Made by a program: the position numbers and the translations under genes. Shown here piece after piece: positions 42,106 to 50,264 of a DNA stretch of 64,000 bases. The stretch's first letter is position 1. The number at the start of each line of letters is the position of its first letter. The notes under the pieces were generated by a model. That model had not been told where the DNA came from. It searched no databases and worked only from the letters and a program-made list of their open reading frames with translations. Source of the stretch: Mesorhizobium ciceri biovar biserrulae WSM1271 (lineage in GTDB: Bacteria; Pseudomonadota; Alphaproteobacteria; Rhizobiales; Rhizobiaceae); NCBI RefSeq assembly GCF_000185905.1, contig NC_014923.1:4363501-4427500 (forward strand). The letters are read 5' to 3'.

Positions 42106-42696
42106 CTATGCTCGCGGGTCCTCGCTACCCGAACCTTTGGCGGTCAAGTGATCGCTGACACGCTGCATCAGCCAGCCCCAGGCTTCCTTTTCGCCCTCGC
42201 CTGCGGTCTTTTCGATGGCAATTGAAAGGTAGGCAATTTCCGCCTCGATCTTGTCGCGCGGCAGCATGCCGAGCCGGCTGACCAGGATGGCCAGCTCAAG
42301 CACCGCCGCCTTGGCTCGGTTGAGGCCGGTGAACGGCGCGAGCGTTTCCTCCCGCACCACGCGGCAGAAATGGCGGGGGCGCACACCATTGTCATCGACC
42401 GCCTGGACTTCGAGGCCCGAATACGCCAGCGCCGCCTCGAGCCTCGGCACCGGGAACCCGTCAACCGGAACGGTTGGCCAATGCTTGCGGCCTGTCAGGC
42501 AGCCGGCAAAGACACGCACGTCGTCAGTATAATTGGCGATGGCGAACGGCACTTCGGCGAGATTGTCGAGCGTGACCGACGGCCGGAACGGCGCGATAAC
42601 CCAACCGTCATTCTCGGCAATGATGCCGATCGGCGCGATGTGGACGTTGCCTGCCTTGTTGACCGTCGTGATGATCGATTCGCGAATGTAGGGCAT
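42106..42696 (-). CDS. DUF447 family protein of the H4MPT cluster
   Basis: A 196-residue protein of the DUF447 type, with a flavin-reductase-like split barrel look: IRESIITTVNKAGNVHIAPIGII at the start, FRPSVTLDNLAEVPFAIANYTDDVRVFAGCLTG and NRAKAAVLELAILVSRLGMLP. Proteins of this kind recur in archaea and methylotroph H4MPT clusters, with no known function. The start is 42696 because the upstream open frame lies antisense-like within the next gene. It follows the DHPS-like gene with a 4-nt gap. Confidence 0.82.
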   Translation of the reverse strand: MPYIRESIITTVNKAGNVHIAPIGIIAENDGWVIAPFRPSVTLDNLAEVPFAIANYTDDVRVFAGCLTGRKHWPTVPVDGFPVPRLEAALAYSGLEVQAVDDNGVRPRHFCRVVREETLAPFTGLNRAKAAVLELAILVSRLGMLPRDKIEAEIAYLSIAIEKTAGEGEKEAWGWLMQRVSDHLTAKGSGSEDPRA

Positions 42697-42700
42697 GGTC

Positions 42701-44095
42701 CTAGCGCTCTTTCCTTGCGCGGAGCGTCTTGCCCGGCTCGGCAAGACGGGTACGGTCGGTTTCGGGTGCTGGCGCGGCGACGCCCCATGCGAGCGGCTCG
42801 TCCTGCACATAACGCTTGCCGAGGCGCCACGCGATCTCCGCCTTCATCAGTTCCGCGCCGAGGTAAAAAGCGTGTGCGCCGTCGGCGTTGACGTCCAGCC
42901 CGGCAAAAAGTTCGAACGCATCCGTGGCAACCGCATGCCCTTTGCTATTGAAAACATGGATGCCGTCCTCCGCTACCGCGATCCGGAAGTTGGCATCGCG
43001 CACCTGGGCCGCCAATGCCTCGATATCGTCGGTTGAGGCTGTGAAAGGCTTGCGATCGTGGACCTGCAACAGGCCTGGGTGATAGCCGCGCGGCAACGCG
43101 CCGTCCGTGCAAGCAGCCAACATGACGCGGCGGGCGATATCGTGCTCCTCGATCGTGCGCACCGTGTGTGGGCTGACATGCACCGCCAGCACGTTCCGGA
43201 TCCGGAGTTCCGAGCAGAGCCCCGCTAGAACGGCTGTAACGCCGGAACTGTCGGCGTCGGTCAATTCGGTGAGATTGCCGGTGCCCATCAGCAATTCGAT
43301 GTCCGGCCAACGGCGCCGCGCCTCGATGAAGCGCCCGAGTGAAACGGCGAAGCCGAAATGGATCGGGTCGAGCACGGGATCGGCAATGAAGGCGACGCCG
43401 GCCTTTTGTGCCGCGGTAATCGCCCGGCCGAGCGAATCCAGATCGCCGGGGATGGAGGGTATCAACACTGCCGTAGCCCGATGGTCGAAGATCAACGGCA
43501 GCGTGTTCTCATCGAGGCTGAGAAGATAGTCCGCGCCGGCGTGCGCACCGATCGACAGTTCGTCTGCGCTGGCCGAATCGACGCTGACCACAAACCCCTG
43601 TGCCTTGAGTGCCCGCACTGCCTCAGCCAGCAACGGAAACGGCGTCTCCGGCAGGCAGCCCAGATCGATGACATCCGCGCCGGCCGCAGCCAGCATCGAG
43701 GCCCTCGCCATCAGGGCCTCGACCGACAGCATCGGCGCATCGACGATCTCGGCGAAGATGCGCATATCGTGACGCGTCAGATCCGGCGGTTTGCCCACCC
43801 GGCCAAGGAAGGCCGGAAGGTCGGCGATCTCGTCGGGGCCGCGCACAAAGGGCACGCGGAAATGCTCCGACAGGTGTTCGATGTTTCCCCGATAGCGTCC
43901 GGGCAGGATGACGCGGTCGACGTCTCCTGTCAGAGTGAGCCGACGCTTCACGATGTCCTCGCTCATCAGCGCGGCGACCTTGACGCCGACGTCGACGATT
44001 TCCCACGCGAATTCGGTTCTGCCCAGCCCGGTCAGCAGCCGTTCCAGCCGCGCCTTGGCCAGATGGCCGGTAAGAAAAACCAGCCGCTCAGCCAT
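42701..44095 (-). CDS. Dihydropteroate-synthase-like protein (H4MPT synthesis)
   Basis: A 464-residue protein. The N-terminal 110 residues (ERLVFLTGHLAKARLERLL) match the domain that precedes the DHPS-like barrel in this family. The TIM barrel contains ADVIDLGCLPETPFPLLAEAV, VSVDSASADELSIGAHAGADYLLSLD, and IADPVLDPIHFGF. In H4MPT synthesis it would join the pterin to beta-RFA-P, replacing the p-aminobenzoate of folate. A canonical DHPS substrate signature is only partly kept, so substrate is inferred from context. It overlaps the flavoprotein gene by 8 nt. Confidence 0.87.
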   Translation of the reverse strand: MAERLVFLTGHLAKARLERLLTGLGRTEFAWEIVDVGVKVAALMSEDIVKRRLTLTGDVDRVILPGRYRGNIEHLSEHFRVPFVRGPDEIADLPAFLGRVGKPPDLTRHDMRIFAEIVDAPMLSVEALMARASMLAAAGADVIDLGCLPETPFPLLAEAVRALKAQGFVVSVDSASADELSIGAHAGADYLLSLDENTLPLIFDHRATAVLIPSIPGDLDSLGRAITAAQKAGVAFIADPVLDPIHFGFAVSLGRFIEARRRWPDIELLMGTGNLTELTDADSSGVTAVLAGLCSELRIRNVLAVHVSPHTVRTIEEHDIARRVMLAACTDGALPRGYHPGLLQVHDRKPFTASTDDIEALAAQVRDANFRIAVAEDGIHVFNSKGHAVATDAFELFAGLDVNADGAHAFYLGAELMKAEIAWRLGKRYVQDEPLAWGVAAPAPETDRTRLAEPGKTLRARKER

Positions 44096-44639
44096 CGCTT
44101 GCGAGTTCGGCCTGGCGCCGTGTGAGCGAGGCTTCGAGATCAGCGAGCGACTCGACCACCAGGGTCCGCTCGAAACTCTTCAACTGTTTGGTATTTTCCA
44201 GGTCGATCCTGCGCGGATAGACCTTGACCAGTCCGTGCGGTGCCTGGGTTTCGAGTTCCGGCGCAGTGTCGCAAGCAAAGACGATGGCTGGCACACGGCA
44301 CTTTCCCGCTTGGGCAAAGACATTGGTGGCGAGCGTGTCGGAAATGCCATGCACGCATTTGGCGACCGTGTTGGACGTGGCCGGCGCCACCACGACCGTG
44401 TGATAGACACCGTGGTAGAATTCGCCGACCGGGATCGCGCTTGCGGTCTTGTCGTGCAGCACGCGCGTCGTCTCCGGGAAATCAAGTTTAAGCTTGTACA
44501 TGCGCAGCACTTCGTTGGCGGCCTTAGACACGAAGACATCGCAATGTTCGAGCTGGCGAACAAGTGCGAAGCTCTCCGTAAAAAAATGCCCGGAACCCGT
44601 CAAAACCCACGCCCAGCGCGGCACATGCAGCTTCACCAT
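44088..44639 (-). CDS. Archaeal-type flavoprotein, probable dihydromethanopterin reductase (DmrB/AfpA-like)
   Basis: A 183-residue flavoprotein of the UbiX/Dfp fold: WVLTGSGHFFTESFALVRQLEHCDVFVSKAANEVLRMY, then YHTVVVAPATSNTVAKCVHGISDTLATNVFAQAGK and VPAIVFACDTAP. These match the AfpA/DmrB group. In bacteria, DmrB reduces dihydromethanopterin to H4MPT, the last step in its biosynthesis. dmrA is not in the window, so this is the best candidate for that step. It is tightly packed with the DHPS-like gene and the triple fusion (4-nt gap). Confidence 0.82.
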   Translation of the reverse strand: MVKLHVPRWAWVLTGSGHFFTESFALVRQLEHCDVFVSKAANEVLRMYKLKLDFPETTRVLHDKTASAIPVGEFYHGVYHTVVVAPATSNTVAKCVHGISDTLATNVFAQAGKCRVPAIVFACDTAPELETQAPHGLVKVYPRRIDLENTKQLKSFERTLVVESLADLEASLTRRQAELASDG

Positions 44640-44642
44640 CGG

Positions 44643-46472
44643 CTATCCCGCCTTCTTTGCCGACGACCCTGTTGAAGCCACTATCCGGATGCCGGGCAGC
44701 TTGCCCGACGCGAGCATCGCGCCGGCCCCGGCAGCATCCTTCGGACCGGCGAGATGGAAATCGATGCCGTCGGGCAGCATGGCGGCAAAGCCTGGGTCGA
44801 CAATGCCTCGGGCCCTCAGGCTGTCAGCGGTATCGCTGTCGAAGAATGCACCGGTCTGCTTGACAAGCAACAGCGCGTTTGCGCCAAGCTTGCCGGCAAG
44901 CCAGGCAGCCAGAGAATCGGAGGTAATGTCCCAGGAGGCCGGAACATCCAGCGCCGCCAGTGCCAGTGACGACGGCAGCCACACCGGAACCTTCCCCGCC
45001 TCCAACACTCGCCCGATCTCGTCCAGCGACCGTGCCGGCGCCAGCCTTTCGTCCCGGTCGAGGATGACATGGCCGAACTGCTCCATGGCCAGGATCGCCA
45101 TGGCATGAGCGGCGGTGTCGGAAAAATCCATGCTGGTCTGCGTCTCGCGCACATGATCGGCAAAGAGCCCGCCGCCGGGCACGATGACGATCGGCAGCCT
45201 GGAACCCGCCAGCGCTGCGATCCAGCTCTTCATCTCCGCCGCATGGGCCGTGCTGCCGCCAAGCTTGACGATGGCCCGTCGAAGCATTTCGGGGCGCTCC
45301 TGGCGCGGCCGGAAAACAACGCTTCGGTCTTTTCGGCCAGCAATGCCGGAGGCAGCACCGCGTCCCGCCGATTGGCGCTTGCGTTCGATCTCAACGCCGA
45401 CGCCGCCAGGGCCGAGCTCGAGCTTTTCCACCCTAACCGTGACGCGCACGACACGCTGGTTCTCCAGCACGTGCGCTGCCACCTGCTCGGCCAAAGCCTC
45501 GCTGAGCTGGATATGGCCCCGCCCGACGATGGTGCGAATGCCGTCCATGATGATGTCGTAGGAGAACACATGGCGCATGTCCTCGGGATGGTCGGTGATT
45601 TGCAGCACGTCGGCGATCACATCAAAGCGCACTTTTTGACTATGGCCATGCTCGAAGCTGTAGGCACCGATCTGGACCGGCAGAACAAAATCCCGCACAA
45701 AAATCCTGTCCGTGCCCAGTGTCGGGTCGGTGTCCGGCGAATAGCCTCTCGCTGCCAACAGGCGATAGTCGATACTCGATTGATCGCCGGTCCCGGATTC
45801 CGCTGGAATCAACTCGCGAATCTGCGAGACCGCCTCGGCGCTGATCGAACTCGTGCGACCGGAATGGCCACACAGCGCCCCCCGAAAGCCGAGAAAATCG
45901 GGAGCGAAAGGCAATAGGCGCGGAATATCCGGAGCTTCCAGCGATCCACTCAGGCCGACCATCAGACCGAGCGATTTCGTTCGATCGACGAATCCCGGAA
46001 TACGCTCCGGCGGCAGATGATCGAGCAGCCGGCCCTTCCCCTTTTGCGCGGTATCAACCATCACGCCGTGGAAGCGATGCCGGGCGAACATCGGCAGAAG
46101 CTCGAAGTCCGGCGCCAGATCGGCAAACAGTACGGCAATCAGCTTCGTTCGTGCGGCGAGCGGTTCAAGCGCCTGTGCGCAGGCAGAGATATTTGCCGAA
46201 GGAAAAAATCCGATCTTCACATAGTCGACGCCGGTCGCCGCGATCTCTTCGGCCTTGATGCGGATCGTTTCGGGTTCCATCGGCAGGTCGCCGCAGACAG
46301 CGCTGACCGGAGCCCGACCCGCGATGAAAGAGATCGTTCGGAGCATGGTTTCCATGGACACCGCGCCCAGGGCTCCCGCCTTCGGGTCCTTCAGGTCGAC
46401 GATATCGACACCTCCAGAAAGAGCGATCTCCGCCTCTTCGATGCCGGTGACGCTTGCCAGCATTCTGGTCAT
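44643..46472 (-). CDS. Three-domain fusion: MfnB-like synthase, dihydroneopterin aldolase, MfnE-like kinase
   Basis: A 609-residue protein combining three cofactor-synthesis activities. Residues 1-222 match MfnB, (5-formylfuran-3-yl)methyl phosphate synthase, with the Schiff-base Lys in VDLKDPKAGALGA and VDYVKIGFF. Residues 254-366 are a FolB-type dihydroneopterin aldolase: DRIFVRDFVLPVQIGAYSFE, FSYDIIMDGI, LSEALAEQVA and VEKLELGPGGVGVEIER. Residues 398-600 are an amino-acid-kinase fold like MfnE, which phosphorylates the aminomethyl furan: VKLGGS, VPGGGLFADHV, SWDITSDSLAAWLAGKLGA. One peptide therefore serves both the furan branch and the pterin branch. The N-terminal start at 46472 follows GGAG by 10 nt. 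Each domain keeps its hallmark residues; actual activity of each is inferred. Confidence 0.85.
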   Translation of the reverse strand: MTRMLASVTGIEEAEIALSGGVDIVDLKDPKAGALGAVSMETMLRTISFIAGRAPVSAVCGDLPMEPETIRIKAEEIAATGVDYVKIGFFPSANISACAQALEPLAARTKLIAVLFADLAPDFELLPMFARHRFHGVMVDTAQKGKGRLLDHLPPERIPGFVDRTKSLGLMVGLSGSLEAPDIPRLLPFAPDFLGFRGALCGHSGRTSSISAEAVSQIRELIPAESGTGDQSSIDYRLLAARGYSPDTDPTLGTDRIFVRDFVLPVQIGAYSFEHGHSQKVRFDVIADVLQITDHPEDMRHVFSYDIIMDGIRTIVGRGHIQLSEALAEQVAAHVLENQRVVRVTVRVEKLELGPGGVGVEIERKRQSAGRGAASGIAGRKDRSVVFRPRQERPEMLRRAIVKLGGSTAHAAEMKSWIAALAGSRLPIVIVPGGGLFADHVRETQTSMDFSDTAAHAMAILAMEQFGHVILDRDERLAPARSLDEIGRVLEAGKVPVWLPSSLALAALDVPASWDITSDSLAAWLAGKLGANALLLVKQTGAFFDSDTADSLRARGIVDPGFAAMLPDGIDFHLAGPKDAAGAGAMLASGKLPGIRIVASTGSSAKKAG

Positions 46473-46722
46473 TTGAACAGTTTCTCCAGTTTGGAGGACA
46501 AGACGCTTTTATAGAGGCGGTCGATCCCCCTGCGCCACGTCTCGCCGGTGTTGCCATGCGAATCGACGCTGGCGACCTTCCGCACCGTTCCGGCAGGCGC
46601 GAAAAGTCGTCCTATAGGGTTTGATAAATTTTGCGGGTCGGCTAAGTTGATCATGGGCACCTTGACTTGGCGCGGGTCCGGCAACCGTCGAACCTCTGCG
46701 CAAGAATGGGTAATTACTATCG

Positions 46723-47952
46723 ATGACGAGCGCGGTGCCAGGCACTCTCGCTGCCTTTTTGTGCTTTTTTTCCCTGACCGTCAACGTTTCCGACGCGACA
46801 GGCCAGGAAACGGTGGCGAAGCCGGAAAAAAAGATAATTGAAATCAAGATAGGCTATTTGCGGGCCTACGCACCGCAATTGACGCTTTCCATGCTCGACC
46901 TGCCGCCACGTGACGAAGGTGTCGCCGGCGCCGAGGTGGCGATCGGCGACAACAACACGACGGGAAAGTTCACCAACCAGAAATTCAGCCTCGACGTGAC
47001 CGAGGTCAAGCCCGACGGCGACGCGGTTCAGGCATTCGAAGGCATGATCGCCAAGGGCGACCGCTATGTGGTCGCCGATCTTTCAGCCAAACAATTACTG
47101 TCGATCGCCGACATCGCCCGCGACAAAGGTGTGCTGATCTTCAACGTCGGCGCCACCGACGACAGCCTTCGCGAGGAGGACTGCCGCATCAACGTTTTCC
47201 ATATCGCGCCGACGCGCAGCATGCTGGCCGACGCGCTGGCGCAGTATCTCATGGTGAAGAAGTGGCCGAATTGGGTGCTGCTCTATGGATCACATGAGCA
47301 GGACCATCTCTACGCCGATGCGCTGCGCCGCGCGGCAACCCGCTTCGGCGGCCAGATCGTCGCCGAGAAGGAATTCAAGGATACCGGCACAGCCAGGCGC
47401 ACCGACACCGGCGCCACGCAGATACAGCAGCAGATTTCCGTGTTCACGCAAGACCTCCCGGAGCACGACGTGGTGCTTGTCGCCGACGAAAGCGAGGTTT
47501 TCGGCACCTACGTGCCCTACCGCACCTGGACGCCGCGGCTGGTCGCCGGCACGGCCGGTCTGGTTGCATCGTCATGGCATCCCGCCAGCGAACAATGGGG
47601 CGGCATCCAGATGCAGAGCCGCTTCCTGAAGACGACGAGCCGGCGGATGCTCTCCAAAGACATGTCGGCCTGGACCGCGGTGCGTGCGGTCGGCGAGGCC
47701 ACCACGCGCACCAAGGGCGACGATGCGAAAAAGATCAGCGACTATATACGCTCTGACGATTTTTCGGTTGCTGCTTTCAAGGGGCAGAAGCTGACCTTCC
47801 GCAAATGGAACCTCCAGCTTCGCCAGCCGATCTTGCTTGGCGATACCAAGTCGGTCGTCTCGACATCGCCACAGGAGGGCTATCTTCACCAGGTCTCCGA
47901 ACTCGACACTCTCGGTGTCGATCAGCCGGAAACGAAATGCGCTCTCAAGTAG
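46723..47952 (+). CDS. Substrate-binding protein of a PQQ-alcohol-dehydrogenase-associated ABC system
   Basis: A 409-residue secreted periplasmic binding protein of the branched-chain amino acid type (Leu/Ile/Val-binding fold), in the subfamily linked to PQQ-dependent alcohol dehydrogenases. After the signal peptide (TLAAFLCFFSLTVNVSDATG) come KIIEIKIGYLRAYAPQL, IAKGDRYVVADLSAKQLLSIAD and NWVLLYGSHEQDHLYADALRRAATRFGGQIVAEKEFKDTG. It starts the six-gene module. The 250-nt divergent gap to the fusion gene must hold its promoter, but I see no clear boxes. Confidence 0.88.
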   Translation: MTSAVPGTLAAFLCFFSLTVNVSDATGQETVAKPEKKIIEIKIGYLRAYAPQLTLSMLDLPPRDEGVAGAEVAIGDNNTTGKFTNQKFSLDVTEVKPDGDAVQAFEGMIAKGDRYVVADLSAKQLLSIADIARDKGVLIFNVGATDDSLREEDCRINVFHIAPTRSMLADALAQYLMVKKWPNWVLLYGSHEQDHLYADALRRAATRFGGQIVAEKEFKDTGTARRTDTGATQIQQQISVFTQDLPEHDVVLVADESEVFGTYVPYRTWTPRLVAGTAGLVASSWHPASEQWGGIQMQSRFLKTTSRRMLSKDMSAWTAVRAVGEATTRTKGDDAKKISDYIRSDDFSVAAFKGQKLTFRKWNLQLRQPILLGDTKSVVSTSPQEGYLHQVSELDTLGVDQPETKCALK

Positions 47953-47973
47953 AGTCAATCGGGAGGAATTTGC

Positions 47974-48945
47974 GTGCAGAAACGAGCTTGCGCATTCGCT
48001 ATTCTCGCGGCCGGCTTCACGGCCAGCCCGGCATCGGCCTATACGGCTTACGTGTCCAACGAGAAGGACAACACGATGACCGTCGTCGACACGGCGACGA
48101 TGCAGGTGGTGAAGACCGTCGAAGTCGGCCAGAGACCTCGCGGCATCACCATCTCGCATGACGGCAAATTCGTCTATCTATGCGCCAGCGATGACGACAC
48201 GATCCAAATCATCGACACCGCGACACTTGAAATCGTCGGTACGCTGCCATCCGGCCCCGATCCCGAATTGTTCGTCCTCTCGCCCGACGGCAAGACGCTT
48301 TATGTCGCCAATGAGGACGACAATCTCGTCACCGCCATCGACGTCGAAAGCAAGCAGGTCCTGGCCGAGATACCAGTCGGCGTGGAGCCGGAAGGCATGG
48401 GTGTCAGCCCCGACGGCAAGACCATGGTCAACACCTCGGAAACCACCAGCATGGCGCATTTCATCGACACCGGCACGCATGAGGTGACGGACAATGTGCT
48501 GGTCGACACGCGTCCTCGCTTCGCCGAATTCAAGCCCGACGGCTCGCAGGTCTGGGTCAGCGCTGAGGTCGGCGGCACCGTCAGCGTCATCGACAACGCC
48601 AAACGCGAAGTGGTGAAGAAGATCCAGTTCGCGATTCAGGGACTGCGGGCCGAAACCATCCAGCCGGTAGGCATCGCCATCAGCGCCGATGGCAAGAAAG
48701 CCTATGTCGCGCTCGGCCCGGCGAACCATGTCGCGGTGATCAATACCGACACTTATGAGGTGGAAAAATACATCCTCGTCGGCCAGCGCGTCTGGCATCT
48801 GGCCTTCACGCCCGACCAGAAAACGCTGATCACCACGAATGGCAATTCCAACGATATCACCTTCATCGACACGGCCACCGACGAGCCGGTCCAATCGCTC
48901 ACTGTGGGCCAGCAGCCCTGGGGTGTGGTCATTTCGCCCAAATAG
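47974..48945 (+). CDS. YVTN beta-propeller protein associated with PQQ-dependent catabolism
   Basis: A 323-residue secreted seven-blade-type propeller. After the signal peptide (QKRACAFAILAAGFTASPASA) there are YVTN-like repeats, for example AYVSNEKDNTMTVVDTATMQVVKTV, YLCASDDDTIQIIDTATLEIVGT, YVANEDDNLVTAIDVESK and VWVSAEVGGTVSVIDNAK. It closely fits the family seen beside PQQ-dependent alcohol dehydrogenases in ABC-linked loci. Role unknown; perhaps a lid, scaffold or periplasmic electron-transfer chaperone. RBS GGGAGGAA is 20 nt after the previous stop. Confidence 0.88.
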   Translation: MQKRACAFAILAAGFTASPASAYTAYVSNEKDNTMTVVDTATMQVVKTVEVGQRPRGITISHDGKFVYLCASDDDTIQIIDTATLEIVGTLPSGPDPELFVLSPDGKTLYVANEDDNLVTAIDVESKQVLAEIPVGVEPEGMGVSPDGKTMVNTSETTSMAHFIDTGTHEVTDNVLVDTRPRFAEFKPDGSQVWVSAEVGGTVSVIDNAKREVVKKIQFAIQGLRAETIQPVGIAISADGKKAYVALGPANHVAVINTDTYEVEKYILVGQRVWHLAFTPDQKTLITTNGNSNDITFIDTATDEPVQSLTVGQQPWGVVISPK

Positions 48946-48974
48946 CAGACATTGATCATCGGGAGGCTCAAGAC

Positions 48975-49418
48975 ATGAAACTTTGCCGTAGGTTTTTCTT
49001 CGCCGCGCTCGCCGGATTTGTCCTTGCTCCGATCGTAGCAAACGCCGACGATGCGACGTCAAAACCGTCGCGTGCCAGCAAGAACCTGCCGGAATTGATT
49101 ATCGGTTCGGCCGATTCCACCTATGCGGTCAATCAGAAGGACTTCGAGCTGATCGCCGGCCAGGGCTATCGCTGGAAGATCACCTCCAAGGGCGGTTTCG
49201 AGTACAAGTTCGTGACCGACCTCTTCCGCAATGTCTGGATGGACCAGATCGTCATCAACGATTTGGAAGTGCATATGGACGGCGGACCGGCCTGGCTGGA
49301 ATTCGACGACGCGGGAACGATCCAGGTGCAGTTCCATACTGTTCGCCCGGGCGAATATACCTGGTCGGTTCCCGACCTTGCCGACAAGGGACTGAAGGGC
49401 AAGATTACGATCAAGTAA
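48975..49418 (+). CDS. Small secreted protein of the PQQ-ABC module
   Basis: A 147-residue exported protein: a signal peptide ends in VANADD, then ELIIGSADSTYAVNQKDFELIAGQGYRWKITSKGGFEYKF, TDLFRNVWMDQIVINDLEVHMDGG, and FHTVRPGEYTWSVPDL. The beta-rich, cupredoxin-like sandwich look is suggestive, but I see no clear type 1 copper Cys-His-Met set. It is found in many PQQ-ABC modules and has no assigned function. It lies 30 nt after the propeller gene. Confidence 0.75.
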   Translation: MKLCRRFFFAALAGFVLAPIVANADDATSKPSRASKNLPELIIGSADSTYAVNQKDFELIAGQGYRWKITSKGGFEYKFVTDLFRNVWMDQIVINDLEVHMDGGPAWLEFDDAGTIQVQFHTVRPGEYTWSVPDLADKGLKGKITIK

Positions 49419-49475
49419 GACAAAAGGCGATCAGGGGCGCCAATAGGCCAACGCGTCCTGAAGGAGCGACCCGGC

Positions 49476-50264
49476 ATGCAGCATATGAGGACAAGCGGAC
49501 CGGGAGACGAGGTGGCGGCGCTCGATGTCCGAGCCGTCAGCCATTCCTACGGCCAGAAGCGGGCGCTCAACGACGTCTCCTTCTCGATCGCGCCGGCGAC
49601 TTTCACCGTTCTGCTCGGCCTCAACGGGGCCGGCAAGACGACGCTGTTCTCACTGATAAGCCACCTCTACGACACGCGTCACGGATCGATCCGCATCTTC
49701 AGCCATGACATTCGCCGCGCGTCCGGCGAAGCACTCAGACGGGTCGGCATCGTGTTCCAGGCACGCACGCTCGATCTCGACCTCAGCGTCTACCAGAATC
49801 TCTCCTACCATGCCTCGCTGCATGGCATTGGCGGACGCGAAGCTCGCCAGCGCATTGCCGCGCTGCTGGAAACGGTCGACATGCAGGGCCGCCAGCATGA
49901 CAAGGCACGCAGCCTCTCCGGCGGTCAGATGCGGCGCATCGAAATCGCCAGGGCGCTGCTGCACCGACCTTCCCTGCTCCTGCTTGACGAGGCGACCGTC
50001 GGCCTGGATATCGAATCTCGTGCGGGCATCCTCGCCACCATCCGCAAGCTCGTCCAAGCAGAGGGCATCGGCGTGCTCTGGGCCACGCATCTGATCGACG
50101 AAGTCGAAGACGCCGACCATGTCGTCATACTGCGGCGGGGTGACCTGGTCGCCAGCGGCAAGGTGTCGGATGTGATCCGTGCGAACGGCGGAAGTTCGAT
50201 TCGCGAAACCTTTTCGAAGCTCAGCCGCGTCGATGCGGCGGGCATGACGGAGACGTTGCCATGA
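49476..50264 (+). CDS. ABC transporter ATPase of the PQQ-associated system
   Basis: A 262-residue ATPase with Walker A LGLNGAGKTTLF, the signature SLSGGQMRRIEIARALLHRP, Walker B LLLLDEATVGLD and switch His in WATHLIDEV. It matches the ATP-binding subunit type associated with PQQ-dependent alcohol oxidation. Overlaps the permease start by 4 nt (ATGA). With the ABC-2 permease it probably exports or places something, rather than imports, because no importer-type permease is present. Confidence 0.93.
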   Translation: MQHMRTSGPGDEVAALDVRAVSHSYGQKRALNDVSFSIAPATFTVLLGLNGAGKTTLFSLISHLYDTRHGSIRIFSHDIRRASGEALRRVGIVFQARTLDLDLSVYQNLSYHASLHGIGGREARQRIAALLETVDMQGRQHDKARSLSGGQMRRIEIARALLHRPSLLLLDEATVGLDIESRAGILATIRKLVQAEGIGVLWATHLIDEVEDADHVVILRRGDLVASGKVSDVIRANGGSSIRETFSKLSRVDAAGMTETLP

